Source: CAG-170 sp022779365 (GTDB lineage: Bacteria; Bacillota; Clostridia; Oscillospirales; Oscillospiraceae). Taken from it: DNA of 64,000 nucleotides. The stretch is taken from NCBI GenBank assembly GCA_022779365.1, contig JALFSI010000010.1, positions 1 through 64,000 of the forward strand, in the 5' to 3' direction. Each line of letters begins with the position of its first letter. Positions within the stretch are counted from its first letter, which is position 1. The notes under the pieces were generated by a model, which was not told where the DNA came from, made no database searches, and was given only the letters and a program-made list of their open reading frames with translations. A program made the position numbers and the translations under genes. Shown here piece by piece: positions 17,633 through 26,408 of this stretch.

Positions 17633-20600
17633 AAAAACTGCGCTTTTGCGGCATATTTGCCGCGCTGGTGCTGACGCTGTGCGTGACGTGCGGCGCGGCG
17701 GACGCGGCGACGGGGACGATCCTCTTCAAAACGGGAAGCGGCGTAACGATGACCGTCATGGACGCGGAGGGCAGCGAATACACGGGCACACCCGGCGGCG
17801 GTTTTTACTCGTTTACGCTCCCGGTGGGGGATTACACCTACACGGCGACGAAGGACGAGGTCTACCATTCCACAGCGACTTTTACCGTAAATGCAGGCAG
17901 CGGTCAGATCCATAAGAACACGATCACCGTGCAGGCGGCGGACTGGCTGACGAGCCTCAGCTTCCGCACAGGCGTGTACACGGACAAAAGCATCGCGCTG
18001 CCGCTGGATCGGGAATTTACCTCTGCCGTACACAGCTATACCGTCACCGTGCCGGACGCGGACGGCGGCATCGCCGTCTGGCAGACGAACAGCGCGGATA
18101 CCTGCACGGTGCGATACAACGCAATGACAGAGAGCGCTGAGCCGGAGCTTATGGTCATCATACCGAAAGACAATGCCACGGCGAAAAACGGCAAGGGGCT
18201 GCGAAACGCCCTGCTCTCCGGCAGCGGCTGCGGCAATACTCTGACGGTGCGCGTGAATACGACGATCGACGGTGTGGCGCACTACACCGACTATACAGTG
18301 AATATCGTGCGCACGCTCAGCCTGAAAAACCTGAGCATTTCGTGCGGCGGCGATGCCGTGCCGTTTGATGATGGCGCGAGCTTTGCGGCCAGCGTGACGG
18401 ACTACGCCGTCACCGTGCCCGCCGCGTCGGAGGCGCTGACGCTGGCTGTGCAGACGCACGCAAGCGGCTACACGCTGACAGTCAACGGCGATGAGGTCAC
18501 GGCGCAGAGCGTGAATGTTCCGCTGGACACGGAAAAGGAGCTAGAGACTGTCACAGTCTGCGTGCGCAATGGATCCGCGCCGGAGCTGGAAACGAACTAT
18601 ACGCTCACCGTCCACAAGGCGGGCGAGGCGCGGATGCAGGTCAGCCTCACGCCGCAGGATGCGGTCCTATACCTCTACGACGCGACCACCGGGCGGCGTG
18701 TCCTGCCGCAGGACGGCGTGTACAGCCTGAACGAGGGCGCGAGCTACTGCTATACGCTCACCTGCAAGGGCTACGCCGCCCAGAGCGGCGAACTCACAGG
18801 CGGGGAGACTGCACTGCTCACGCTTGAGCTGACCAAAGCGCCGGAAAACACAAAGCTGCGGCATGATTTAAGCGCCGAGTGGGCGGATTTTCGCGGCACG
18901 TCCTATACGGGCACGACGATCGGCGGCGCGGCGGGCAGCAACAACGCCGCCGTTTCGCTCCGCACACCCATCAACGCCGAGGACGGCACGCTCCTGTGGG
19001 CCAGCAAGCTCGGCGAGGGCACGGAGGAGGGCGGCAGCATGGGTGGAAACGCCCTCGGAAGCCCCATTCTCGCGGATGGCGCGCTCATCGTCTACGCCGG
19101 GAGCACACTCTACCGCGTTGACCCGGACACGGGCGCGACGCTGGCGAGCGCGCCCATGGCGGCAAGCTCGTCGTTCTCCATCAACTCCCCGACGTATTAC
19201 GACGGCGTGGTGTTTGTGGGTCTGGCAGGCGGGCGCGTGCAGGCGTTCAATGCCGTGACGCTCGAATCGCTGTGGGTGTACCAGAACGAAAACGGCGGGC
19301 AGCCGAACTGTCCGATCACGGTCTGTGACGGGTATTTATACACCGGCTTCTGGACGGGCGAGGAAACGGCGGCGGATTTTGTCTGCCTGACCGTTACCGA
19401 CGAAGACCCTTCACAGACGCATGAGGCGAAAACCGCGGCGTGGCGCTATACGCACACCGGCGGCTTTTACTGGGCGGGCGCGTATGCGTGCGCGGACTAT
19501 GTGATCGTCGGCTCGGACGACGGCGCGGCGGAGGGAACGGTGGGTACTTCCGCGCTGTATCTCTTTGACGCGCGCAGCGGCGCGGTGCTGGACAAAGCAA
19601 ACGACTGCGTGGGCGATATTCGCTCCACGATCTGCTATGACGGACAGGCGTTCAGCTTTACGACCAAGGGCGGGTATTTTTACCGCGTGCCGGTCGAGCG
19701 GGACGGCGATGGCTGGCGCTTCGGCGAGCTGAAAAGCCTGGCGCTCGGCGGCGCGAGCACATCCACGCCCGTCGTGGCAAACGGGCGCGCGTATGTCGGC
19801 GTGCAGGGTGCGGTGCAGTTCACGCAGTATTCCGGGCACTGCATCGCGGTCATTGATCTGGATCAGGAGGCGCCGCAGATCGCCTACACCGTCCAAACGC
19901 AGGGCTATCCGCAGACGAGCGGTCTGCTCACGACTGCCTATGCGTCGAAGGACGGCTGCAACTATGTGTATTTCATCGACAACTACACGCCCGGCAGACT
20001 GCGCGTCCTGCGCGACAGCAAGCGTGCGCCGGATGACCGGCGGACGGCGGAATTGTCTTATGACGTTGCGTATGCGCTCTTTACGCCTGTTTCGCAGCAC
20101 GCGGCGTATGCCATTTGCAGCCCCATCGCCGACCAGTACGGCACGCTGTATTTTAAGAACGATTCGGGCTATCTGATGGCGTTCGGCAGCACGGTGAAGG
20201 ACCTGACGCTGACAAAAGGACCGAGTAAGATGGACTATGTGACCGGGGATACGCTAAACCTTGCCGGGATGCAGGTCACGGCGACGCTCACAAACGGGCT
20301 GACGCGGGACATTACCAAGCTCTTTACCGCGCCTGTGCGCGCGCTGACGGCGCAGGATGCCGCGAGCGGATTGACGCTCTACCCGGCGGACGGCTGGGGG
20401 ACATATCACAACGAGCCGAACGGCGAGGCGATGAACGCCGGGGTCACGACGGCGTGGAAGCCGCTCACGATCCCGGTGCGGGTGACGGAACTGGCAGAGG
20501 ACGGCATGGTCGTAACGGATCATGTCAACCAAACGCTCACGCTGCGCGTAAATCCCGCGCAGGCGGCGACGGTCATCTGCGCGCTGTATGACGGCACGGG

Positions 20601-20760
20601 GCGGCTGGTCGAGACGAAAACAGTCACGGTGCAGATAGGCGCGCAGAATGTTTCGGTGCGCTTTGACACAGCGCCTGCGGCAGGCGGTACGGTGCGCTGC
20701 TTCCTGCTCGGCGGCTCGCAGACGCCGCTGTGTGCGGCAGTTGAACGGACGGTGAGGTAA
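17620..20760 (+). CDS. secreted cadherin-like / PQQ-propeller protein
   Basis: 1046 residues from the ATG at 17620 (GAGGTGG upstream; a GTG at 17611 is an alternative). A signal peptide of about 27 residues ends GAADA. Next come a small Ig-like module and two cadherin-like beta-sandwich repeats (LTSLSFRTGVYTDKSIALPL and LKNLSISCGGDAVPFDDGAS), a third short module, then a PQQ-type beta-propeller at about 447-860 with strands such as LLWASKLGEG, TLYRVDPDTGATLASAPM and VFVGLAGGRVQAFNA. A bacterial Ig-like module (about 870-930) and a beta-rich tail follow. The start overlaps the previous gene by 13 nt, and the lipoprotein gene begins 4 nt after its stop. Ligand and partner unknown. Confidence 0.8.
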   Translation: MSLLKKLRFCGIFAALVLTLCVTCGAADAATGTILFKTGSGVTMTVMDAEGSEYTGTPGGGFYSFTLPVGDYTYTATKDEVYHSTATFTVNAGSGQIHKNTITVQAADWLTSLSFRTGVYTDKSIALPLDREFTSAVHSYTVTVPDADGGIAVWQTNSADTCTVRYNAMTESAEPELMVIIPKDNATAKNGKGLRNALLSGSGCGNTLTVRVNTTIDGVAHYTDYTVNIVRTLSLKNLSISCGGDAVPFDDGASFAASVTDYAVTVPAASEALTLAVQTHASGYTLTVNGDEVTAQSVNVPLDTEKELETVTVCVRNGSAPELETNYTLTVHKAGEARMQVSLTPQDAVLYLYDATTGRRVLPQDGVYSLNEGASYCYTLTCKGYAAQSGELTGGETALLTLELTKAPENTKLRHDLSAEWADFRGTSYTGTTIGGAAGSNNAAVSLRTPINAEDGTLLWASKLGEGTEEGGSMGGNALGSPILADGALIVYAGSTLYRVDPDTGATLASAPMAASSSFSINSPTYYDGVVFVGLAGGRVQAFNAVTLESLWVYQNENGGQPNCPITVCDGYLYTGFWTGEETAADFVCLTVTDEDPSQTHEAKTAAWRYTHTGGFYWAGAYACADYVIVGSDDGAAEGTVGTSALYLFDARSGAVLDKANDCVGDIRSTICYDGQAFSFTTKGGYFYRVPVERDGDGWRFGELKSLALGGASTSTPVVANGRAYVGVQGAVQFTQYSGHCIAVIDLDQEAPQIAYTVQTQGYPQTSGLLTTAYASKDGCNYVYFIDNYTPGRLRVLRDSKRAPDDRRTAELSYDVAYALFTPVSQHAAYAICSPIADQYGTLYFKNDSGYLMAFGSTVKDLTLTKGPSKMDYVTGDTLNLAGMQVTATLTNGLTRDITKLFTAPVRALTAQDAASGLTLYPADGWGTYHNEPNGEAMNAGVTTAWKPLTIPVRVTELAEDGMVVTDHVNQTLTLRVNPAQAATVICALYDGTGRLVETKTVTVQIGAQNVSVRFDTAPAAGGTVRCFLLGGSQTPLCAAVERTVR

Positions 20761-20763
20761 GCA

Positions 20764-21711
20764 ATGAAAAAGCTCAAAACGCGGCTGCTGCCGCTTCTGC
20801 TGGCGCTGGCTCTGCTCTGTGCGTGCGCCGCGCCGCAGGCGAAATCGCCGTTTGAACAGGCGGCGGCGTATGCGCTGCAAAAATACGCACAGCCGGAGGC
20901 GTGCGCGGCGGACTGGTCGGTCATGGCGCTGGCGCGCGGCGGAGCGGATGTGCCGGAGGGCTATTTTGACGGGTATTATGCGAGCGTGGAGGCGTATGTT
21001 GCGGACAAGGGCGGCGTGCTGCACGAGCGCAAGTACACGGAGTATTCGCGCCTCGTCCTCGCGCTGACGGCGATCGGCAAAGATCCGTGCGACGTGGCGG
21101 GATACGATCTGCTGCGTCCGCTGGGTGATTTTGACGCGGTGAACTTGCAGGGCATCAACGGAACGATCTTCGCACTGCTGGCACTGGACAGCGGCGGGCA
21201 TGATGTGCCGCAGAACCCGGACGCCGCCGTGCAGGCGACGCGCGAGGGATATTTGCGGTACATTCTGGACGCGCAGCTTCCCAATGGCGGCTGGACGCTC
21301 GCGGGCGGCAGCGCCGACGCGGACCTGACGGCGATGGCGCTGTGCGCGCTTGCACCGTACCGCGAGGACGCGGACACCGCGGCTGCGGTCGAGCGGGGGC
21401 TTTCGTGTTTGTCCGATTTGCAGGGATCGGACGGCGGCTTCGTCGCCTACGGCGCGCAGAGCTGTGAGACGGTCTGCCAGGTGATCCTGGCGATCACGTC
21501 GCTTGGCATCGCGCCGGACGACGCGCGGTTCGTCAAAAACGGCGCGGCGCTCTCAAGCGCGCTGGCGCGCTTTGCGCAGACCGACGGCGGCTATGCCCAC
21601 ACGCCGAACGGCGGCACGGACTCCATGGCAAGCGAGCAGGCGCTGTGCGCCCTCGCCGCGCTGAGGCGTGCCGAAAACGGACAGAGCGGGTTTTATCAGA
21701 TGACAGATTGA
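20764..21711 (+). CDS. lipoprotein with terpenoid-cyclase / intrinsic-factor-type toroid repeats
   Basis: 315 residues. N-terminal KKLKTR, hydrophobic core and LCAC lipobox put the mature protein on the outer face of the membrane. The rest is helical with QLPNGGWTLAGG and LQGSDGGFVAYGAQSCETVC, the Gly-Gly-Trp/Phe repeats of prenyltransferase/squalene-cyclase toroids; no DxDD catalytic motif is seen, so a binding role like that of transcobalamin/intrinsic factor is more likely than cyclisation. GAGGT precedes the ATG, 4 nt after the previous stop. Last gene of the cluster, followed by a strong terminator. Confidence 0.8.
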   Translation: MKKLKTRLLPLLLALALLCACAAPQAKSPFEQAAAYALQKYAQPEACAADWSVMALARGGADVPEGYFDGYYASVEAYVADKGGVLHERKYTEYSRLVLALTAIGKDPCDVAGYDLLRPLGDFDAVNLQGINGTIFALLALDSGGHDVPQNPDAAVQATREGYLRYILDAQLPNGGWTLAGGSADADLTAMALCALAPYREDADTAAAVERGLSCLSDLQGSDGGFVAYGAQSCETVCQVILAITSLGIAPDDARFVKNGAALSSALARFAQTDGGYAHTPNGGTDSMASEQALCALAALRRAENGQSGFYQMTD

Positions 21712-21760
21712 AACGCAAAAAGCACAGCCAAAAAGGCAGGACCGCGTAAGAAAACAATGA

Positions 21761-21792
21761 AAAAAGCCCGCTGGGACTCCAGCGGGCTTTTT
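21761..21792. terminator. bidirectional terminator between the surface cluster and the coat-like gene
   Basis: AAAAAGCCCGCTGG (21761-21774) and CCAGCGGGCTTTTT (21779-21792), perfect 14-bp stem, GACT loop, T-runs in both directions. The 168 bp between it and 21961 hold nothing I recognise. Confidence 0.88.
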
Positions 21793-21960
21793 CGCGCAGC
21801 GCCACAGACAGAAGATTTTTCGTTCCAGACAAGCGGATTTTTTGCGGCGCTACTTTGTGTAACGCAAGAAAAATCTGCGCAGTCAGGGGCGAAAAAGCTC
21901 TGTCTGGGGGCATTGGTTTTTTGCGTGGTGCTGCCAAACAGCTGTGCTTTTTGCTTGGCG

Positions 21961-22806
21961 TCAGGACTTGCTTTCCGTGCGGGCACAGTTTGTGCAGCTT
22001 TTATCGGATGGGATGCACGAATTTTCCCGCGTGGGGAAGAACGCATCGATGGGGAAGTCGATCTGGCTGAACAGCTCGCAGGGGCTCTGCGCGGCGTCCA
22101 CGGCGCTGGGCGTGCAGGACTTCGTGGGGATGCAGTAGTCGAACGCCGGGATGAGAAGCTGTGTGCTGCGCTGCATCCGCGTGATGGAAAACTGCCCGAT
22201 CGTGACTTGCAGGCGCTTTGTCTCACCCTGCAAAACGAGCTCGTCGTCAAAGCAGGCGAGGATCGCCTCGGGGATCTGCGGCGTTTCCGGCGGGCAGCAG
22301 CAGCTACAGACATCGCACAGTCCAGAACCGAGGATGATCGGATCGACGACCTCCACGGCGACGGTCGGCACGCCGCAGTTTTCGATCTGACGGCGGCTCT
22401 CGCAGCCGCAGTCACGGCTGTAGTACGTTTTGGCGCTGCTCTCGCCGCCAAAGAGGATCAGCCGCTTTGTGAACACGGCAAGCCCCGAGATGGTGACCGG
22501 GCGGCCGCAGCCGTTCGAGGCTTCACCCAGCACGCGGTAGTAGTAGGTGATCTCGGCGGTGTAATAGCCGGTGTTGTAGGGCACTGCCTCCACCTGAATG
22601 CAGACGTGCATCAGCTCCACATAGCGCGCCTTGGCGCTGGTGGACTGGTCGAGCACGCGCTGCGATTCCAGTGTTAAGTACACGCGCAGATCCTCTATGC
22701 AGTCCTTTGCCAGACAACTGTCCGTGACTTTGTCCGTGTGTACGCAGACGGCTTCCTTGATCCCATGCAGATCACAGACCGGCTTGACAGAATTGGTATC
22801 GGACAT
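21961..22806 (-). CDS. Cys-rich conserved protein, probably spore-coat related
   Basis: 281 residues, no signal peptide or membrane helix. It has about 25 cysteines, in pairs such as CGC, CSCCCPP, CTNC and near both ends (VKPVCDLHGIKEAVCVHTDK). I do not recognise a catalytic motif. Cys-rich, soluble proteins of this kind are common in spore coats of Clostridia, and this genome sporulates, so a coat or exosporium role is inferred. GGAGGG precedes the ATG. It stands alone, convergent with the surface cluster. On the plus strand a 306-codon open frame overlaps it, but has no ribosome site. Confidence 0.7.
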   Translation of the reverse strand: MSDTNSVKPVCDLHGIKEAVCVHTDKVTDSCLAKDCIEDLRVYLTLESQRVLDQSTSAKARYVELMHVCIQVEAVPYNTGYYTAEITYYYRVLGEASNGCGRPVTISGLAVFTKRLILFGGESSAKTYYSRDCGCESRRQIENCGVPTVAVEVVDPIILGSGLCDVCSCCCPPETPQIPEAILACFDDELVLQGETKRLQVTIGQFSITRMQRSTQLLIPAFDYCIPTKSCTPSAVDAAQSPCELFSQIDFPIDAFFPTRENSCIPSDKSCTNCARTESKS

Positions 22807-22953
22807 CGGATTCCCTCCTGATCGAAAGATTAAGCATCGGCTTTTTCGGAGCTGCGCTGTGTTTCAGTGCGCCCCAAGAGCGTAGGCTTTCATAACAGTT
22901 TATGCCGACGCGGCAAAATGTGAAACTTCCGCCCGCGTTTTCTCGCGCGGCGA

Positions 22954-22982
22954 TAGACAAAAGCGGGGGCGTGTGGTAAAAT
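22954..22982 (+). promoter_or_regulatory. promoter for the wecG operon
   Basis: TAGACA, 17-nt spacer, TAAAAT, with the -10 box about 38 nt before the ATG at 23021. Confidence 0.5.
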
Positions 22983-23020
22983 ACGCCTAGAATCAATAAA
23001 GTGGTGGGGTATGCGTGCGT

Positions 23021-23758
23021 ATGAAAACCGGAGTCCTGGGCTTGCAGTTTGACAATGTCACGATGGAGCAGGCGCTCGCGCGGGCGCGTGAGCTGCTGGG
23101 CGGCGACCATGCCGCGATGGTGGTCACGCCGAACGCGGAGATCGCGTACGAGGCGTTAAAGTCCGAGGAGCTGCGCGCGCTGCTCAATTCCGCCGACCTT
23201 ATGCTGCCGGACGGCAGCGGCGTGGTGCTGGCGGCGAAAATTCTCAAAACACCGCTGCGGCAGAAGGTCGCGGGCGTCGATTTTGCCGATGGTCTGCTGG
23301 GCGTTTTGGAGGAAACGGGCGGCAGGCTGTATCTACTCGGAAGCAAGCCCGGCATCGGCGAGCTGGCGGCGGAAAAAATGCGCGAGAAGCACCCGAAGCT
23401 GAACGTCTGCGGCGTTGCCGACGGCTATTTTAAGGACGAAGCCGCCGTTGTGGAAAAGATCAACGCCGCCGCGCCGGACGTGCTGTTCGTGTGCCTCGGC
23501 GCGCCGAAGCAGGAGCGCTTTATGCAGGCGCACCGCAAGGAGCTGAACGTGCGTCTGATGGCGGGTCTCGGCGGAAGCCTTGACAGCTTCGCCGGGACGG
23601 TCAAGCGTGCGCCGCGCTGGATGATCCGCATGAACCTGGAGTGGCTGTACCGGCTCATCAAACAGCCGAGCCGCTTCGGGCGGATGCTCCGGCTGCCTAA
23701 ATATATCTGGGCGGCGGTCTGTGAACGGATAAGAGGGAAGAAAAAATGGGAAAACTGA
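23021..23758 (+). CDS. tagA: WecG/TagA/CpsF family glycosyltransferase
   Basis: 245 residues (family GT26). Such enzymes transfer N-acetylmannosamine or a related sugar to undecaprenyl-PP-GlcNAc, an early step of wall teichoic acid or related polymer synthesis on the cytoplasmic membrane face. Motifs: TPNAEI, LPDGSGVVLAAKIL, VAGVDFADGLL, LFVCLGAPKQERF and GLGGSLDSFAG, ending with a basic amphipathic tail that contacts membrane. The ATG at 23021 is preceded by GTGGGG; a GTG at 23015 is possible. First gene of an operon with tmk, a DJ-1 protein, mltG and a U32 protein. The exact acceptor is unknown. Confidence 0.88.
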   Translation: MKTGVLGLQFDNVTMEQALARARELLGGDHAAMVVTPNAEIAYEALKSEELRALLNSADLMLPDGSGVVLAAKILKTPLRQKVAGVDFADGLLGVLEETGGRLYLLGSKPGIGELAAEKMREKHPKLNVCGVADGYFKDEAAVVEKINAAAPDVLFVCLGAPKQERFMQAHRKELNVRLMAGLGGSLDSFAGTVKRAPRWMIRMNLEWLYRLIKQPSRFGRMLRLPKYIWAAVCERIRGKKKWEN

Positions 23759-24414
23759 TTGTATTCGAGGGAACGGACGGCAGCGGCAAGTCTACGCAGT
23801 TTGCGCAGCTCACGCACCGACTGGAGACGGAAAAGCGCCCGTTTCGGAAATTACAGTTCCCACAGTATCTGGAGCCGTCGTCGGCGCTCATTCGGATGTA
23901 TCTAAACGGCGACTTTGGTGACTCGCCCGACGCAGTGAATCCCTACGCCGCCTCAGCGTTCTACGCAGTGGACCGCTACGCGTCCTATAAGCGCGTGTGG
24001 CAGAAGGAGTACGAGGCGGGCGGGCTGATCTTATCAGACCGCTATACGACCTCCAACGCCGTGCATCAGGGCAGCAAGCTGCCGCCCGAGGAGCAGGCGG
24101 CGTTTTTCGGCTGGCTGTATGATTTTGAGCACGAGCGGTTTGGGCTGCCGAAGCCCGATCTGGTGCTGTGCCTCGATATGCCCATCGAGCTGACCGAGCA
24201 GCTCATGCGCCAGCGCGAGGCGCAGACGCAGACGCACGCCGACATCCATGAAAAGGACGAGGCATACCTCCGCCTTTGCCGCGAGACGGCGCTGCGCGCG
24301 GCGGAGTACTACGGCTGGCACGTCATCCACTGCGCAAAGGACGGGCGTGTGCGGAGCATTGAGGATATTCACAATGAAATTTACGCCTGCGTGCAGGCGT
24401 GTCTGGAGGAGTAA
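23746..24414 (+). CDS. tmk: thymidylate kinase (dTMP kinase)
   Basis: 222 residues. P-loop FEGTDGSGKST near the N-terminus, the DRYTTSNAVHQGSKL segment (DRY-type motif and substrate contact) and a lid with MRQREAQ. The enzyme phosphorylates dTMP to dTDP for DNA synthesis. It belongs to the variant subgroup common in Clostridia, so a different nucleoside monophosphate substrate is possible. The ATG overlaps the end of the glycosyltransferase gene by 13 nt, with GAGGGAAG inside that gene as ribosome site. Confidence 0.85.
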   Translation: MGKLIVFEGTDGSGKSTQFAQLTHRLETEKRPFRKLQFPQYLEPSSALIRMYLNGDFGDSPDAVNPYAASAFYAVDRYASYKRVWQKEYEAGGLILSDRYTTSNAVHQGSKLPPEEQAAFFGWLYDFEHERFGLPKPDLVLCLDMPIELTEQLMRQREAQTQTHADIHEKDEAYLRLCRETALRAAEYYGWHVIHCAKDGRVRSIEDIHNEIYACVQACLEE

Positions 24415-24416
24415 CT

Positions 24417-24962
24417 ATGGTCGCAATTTTATTGGGTACTGGATTTGAGCCGGTCGAGGCGCTTGCGCCGTGCGATATTCTGCGCCGCGGCGGCGTGGAG
24501 GTCAGGCTCGCCGCGCTGGAAGGGCGCGTGGTCGAGGGCGGTCAGGGCATCCGCGTGGAAGCGGACTGTGCACTTTCCGACCTGAGCGTCAACGATCTTG
24601 AAATGGTCGTGCTGCCAGGCGGGCTCGGCGGCGTACACTCGATCCTTGCGTGCGATGAGGCGCTGCGGCTCGTGCGCCGCGCGTATGACGCGGGTAAGCT
24701 CATCGGTGCGATCTGCGCCGCGCCGCAGATTTTGGCGAAGCTCGGCATCACCGACGGGCGCAAGGCGACGTGCTATCCCGGGGTGGAAGCCGTGATGGGC
24801 AATGCTTTGATGCAGGACGCGGGTGTGGTATGCGATGGCGCGGTCATCACCGGGCGCGCCATGGGCAGCGCCGAGGCGTTCGGACTGGCGCTTCTCGCCG
24901 CGCTGCGCGGGGAAGAGACGGCGCAGCGTGTTGCACAGGAGATCGTAAGCTGCGCCCGGTAA
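24417..24962 (+). CDS. DJ-1/PfpI family protein
   Basis: 181 residues. Opening VAILLGTGFEPVEAL, then VVLPGGLGG, and the nucleophile elbow IGAICAAPQILA with Cys near residue 100, followed by TCYPGVE. These mark the DJ-1/ThiJ branch of class I glutamine-amidotransferase-like folds. Members are deglycases, chaperones or redox proteins; the exact role cannot be read. The ATG lies two bases after the tmk stop, with GGAGG inside tmk. The frame is open to 24399 but that extension overlaps tmk without need. Confidence 0.88.
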   Translation: MVAILLGTGFEPVEALAPCDILRRGGVEVRLAALEGRVVEGGQGIRVEADCALSDLSVNDLEMVVLPGGLGGVHSILACDEALRLVRRAYDAGKLIGAICAAPQILAKLGITDGRKATCYPGVEAVMGNALMQDAGVVCDGAVITGRAMGSAEAFGLALLAALRGEETAQRVAQEIVSCAR

Positions 24963-24980
24963 GGCGCAATTGGGGGTATT

Positions 24981-26408
24981 ATGTCCGATTTTGATGAAAA
25001 GCTGCCGCAGGACGGCACAGGCGGAGACCTTGACGGTCTGTCGCTGGACGATCTGCTGCGCAGCGCAAAGGAAGAGCTGGCGCGCGCCGACCGTTTGATC
25101 GACGAGCCGCCGCAGGAGACCGCGGGTGCGCCGGAGGATGCGCCGGAGACATTCCAGCCGCGGTCGCACAACGAGTACGCCGCGCCGGAGCAGCCGGTCG
25201 CGGAGGATGACGAGCAGGAGCACACCCATCGCGCGCGCCTGTCCGCGCCGCTGAAGGTCCTGCTGTATGTGTGCGTGGTGCTGTTTGTGTCGGTGGGGCT
25301 TGCCGTGGGCGGCTGGCGCTGCGCGCAGGACGTGCTCGCGCTGACAAAGCCCGACCGCAAGGTCACGGTCACGGTGGAGGAAAATATGTCCATCGCCGAC
25401 CTTACGCAGGAGCTGCACGACAAGGGTCTGGTCGATTATCCGTGGCTGTTCAAGTTCTACTGCTGGTACTCGCACGCCGAGGATAAGATCGACCCCGGCA
25501 CATATGAGCTCAACAACCTCTATGACTATCACGCGCTGGTGAATGGTATGATCGCCTCGACCGGTGTGCGTGCGTCCGTGACGCTGACCATCCCGGAGGG
25601 CTACGAATGCAAGGACATTTTTGCTCTGCTGGAGGAAAACGGCGTTTGCACGGCGCAGGCGCTGGAGCAAGCGTCGGCAAGCTACGAGTTTGACTATGAC
25701 TTCCTCTCCGACCTGCCGTATGGCGAAAAGAACCGTCTGGAGGGCTACCTGTTCCCGGATACCTACGAGTTTTACCTCGGCGAAGAGCCGGAGGAGGCGA
25801 TCGACCGCTTCCTGCGCAACTTCGACCGCAAGGTCACGCAGGAGCTGCGCGACCAGATCGACGTGCTCAACGAGGCGCTTGCCGCGCAGATGGCGGCGAA
25901 CGACTTTACCGCCGAGCAGATCGCAAACAGCCGCCTGACGCTGCATGACGTCATCACGGTCGCGTCGCTGGTCGAAAAAGAGACGGCGCGCTCGTCCGAG
26001 TCTGCGAACATCGCCTCGGTCATCTATAACCGCCTTTGCAGCAAGCTCTATCCGTGCCTGCAGATCGACGCGACGATCCAGTACGCACTGGCGGAGCGCA
26101 AGGAGCAGCTCTCGAACGCTGACAAGGCGATCATCAGCCCGTATAACACCTACACGAACGCGGGTCTGCCGGTCGGACCGATCGCGAATCCGGGTCTTAA
26201 TTCCATCCGCGCGGCACTGTATCCGGCGCAGACGGACTACTATTTCTACGCCCTCGGCACGGACGGTGTGCACAAATTCTCCACGACGTACTACGAGCAT
26301 CAGGAATTTCTGATCGCACAGGGCGCGCAGACGGACGAGACGCCGTCGGACGTGCCTGCCGACACCGGCGATACAGCCACGGAGGGCGGCAATGCGGAAG
26401 AGACCTGA
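24981..26408 (+). CDS. mltG: endolytic transglycosylase MltG (YceG-like)
   Basis: 475 residues. An acidic, Pro/Glu-rich cytoplasmic N-terminus (about 1-85), one membrane helix (about 90-112) and an extracellular YceG domain. The motif SLVEKET carries the catalytic Glu; LQIDATIQYAL, ISPYNTYTNAGLPVGPIANPG and a final YALGTDGVHKFSTTY are family marks. MltG cuts nascent glycan strands and helps terminate peptidoglycan chains. The N-terminal cytoplasmic part is long for the family, as is common in Firmicutes. GGGGG precedes the ATG; its end overlaps the next gene by 17 nt. Confidence 0.93.
   Translation: MSDFDEKLPQDGTGGDLDGLSLDDLLRSAKEELARADRLIDEPPQETAGAPEDAPETFQPRSHNEYAAPEQPVAEDDEQEHTHRARLSAPLKVLLYVCVVLFVSVGLAVGGWRCAQDVLALTKPDRKVTVTVEENMSIADLTQELHDKGLVDYPWLFKFYCWYSHAEDKIDPGTYELNNLYDYHALVNGMIASTGVRASVTLTIPEGYECKDIFALLEENGVCTAQALEQASASYEFDYDFLSDLPYGEKNRLEGYLFPDTYEFYLGEEPEEAIDRFLRNFDRKVTQELRDQIDVLNEALAAQMAANDFTAEQIANSRLTLHDVITVASLVEKETARSSESANIASVIYNRLCSKLYPCLQIDATIQYALAERKEQLSNADKAIISPYNTYTNAGLPVGPIANPGLNSIRAALYPAQTDYYFYALGTDGVHKFSTTYYEHQEFLIAQGAQTDETPSDVPADTGDTATEGGNAEET

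Noticed and set aside
20764..21711. Active terpene cyclase or prenyltransferase
   Set aside because: The Gly-Gly-Trp/Phe repeats fit the toroid, but no DxDD or other catalytic motif is seen and the protein is an exported lipoprotein.
21757..22677. 306-codon plus-strand frame over the Cys-rich gene
   Set aside because: It begins in a terminator hairpin, lacks a ribosome site and shows no protein features; the minus-strand gene has a clear GGAGGG and conserved-looking Cys spacing.
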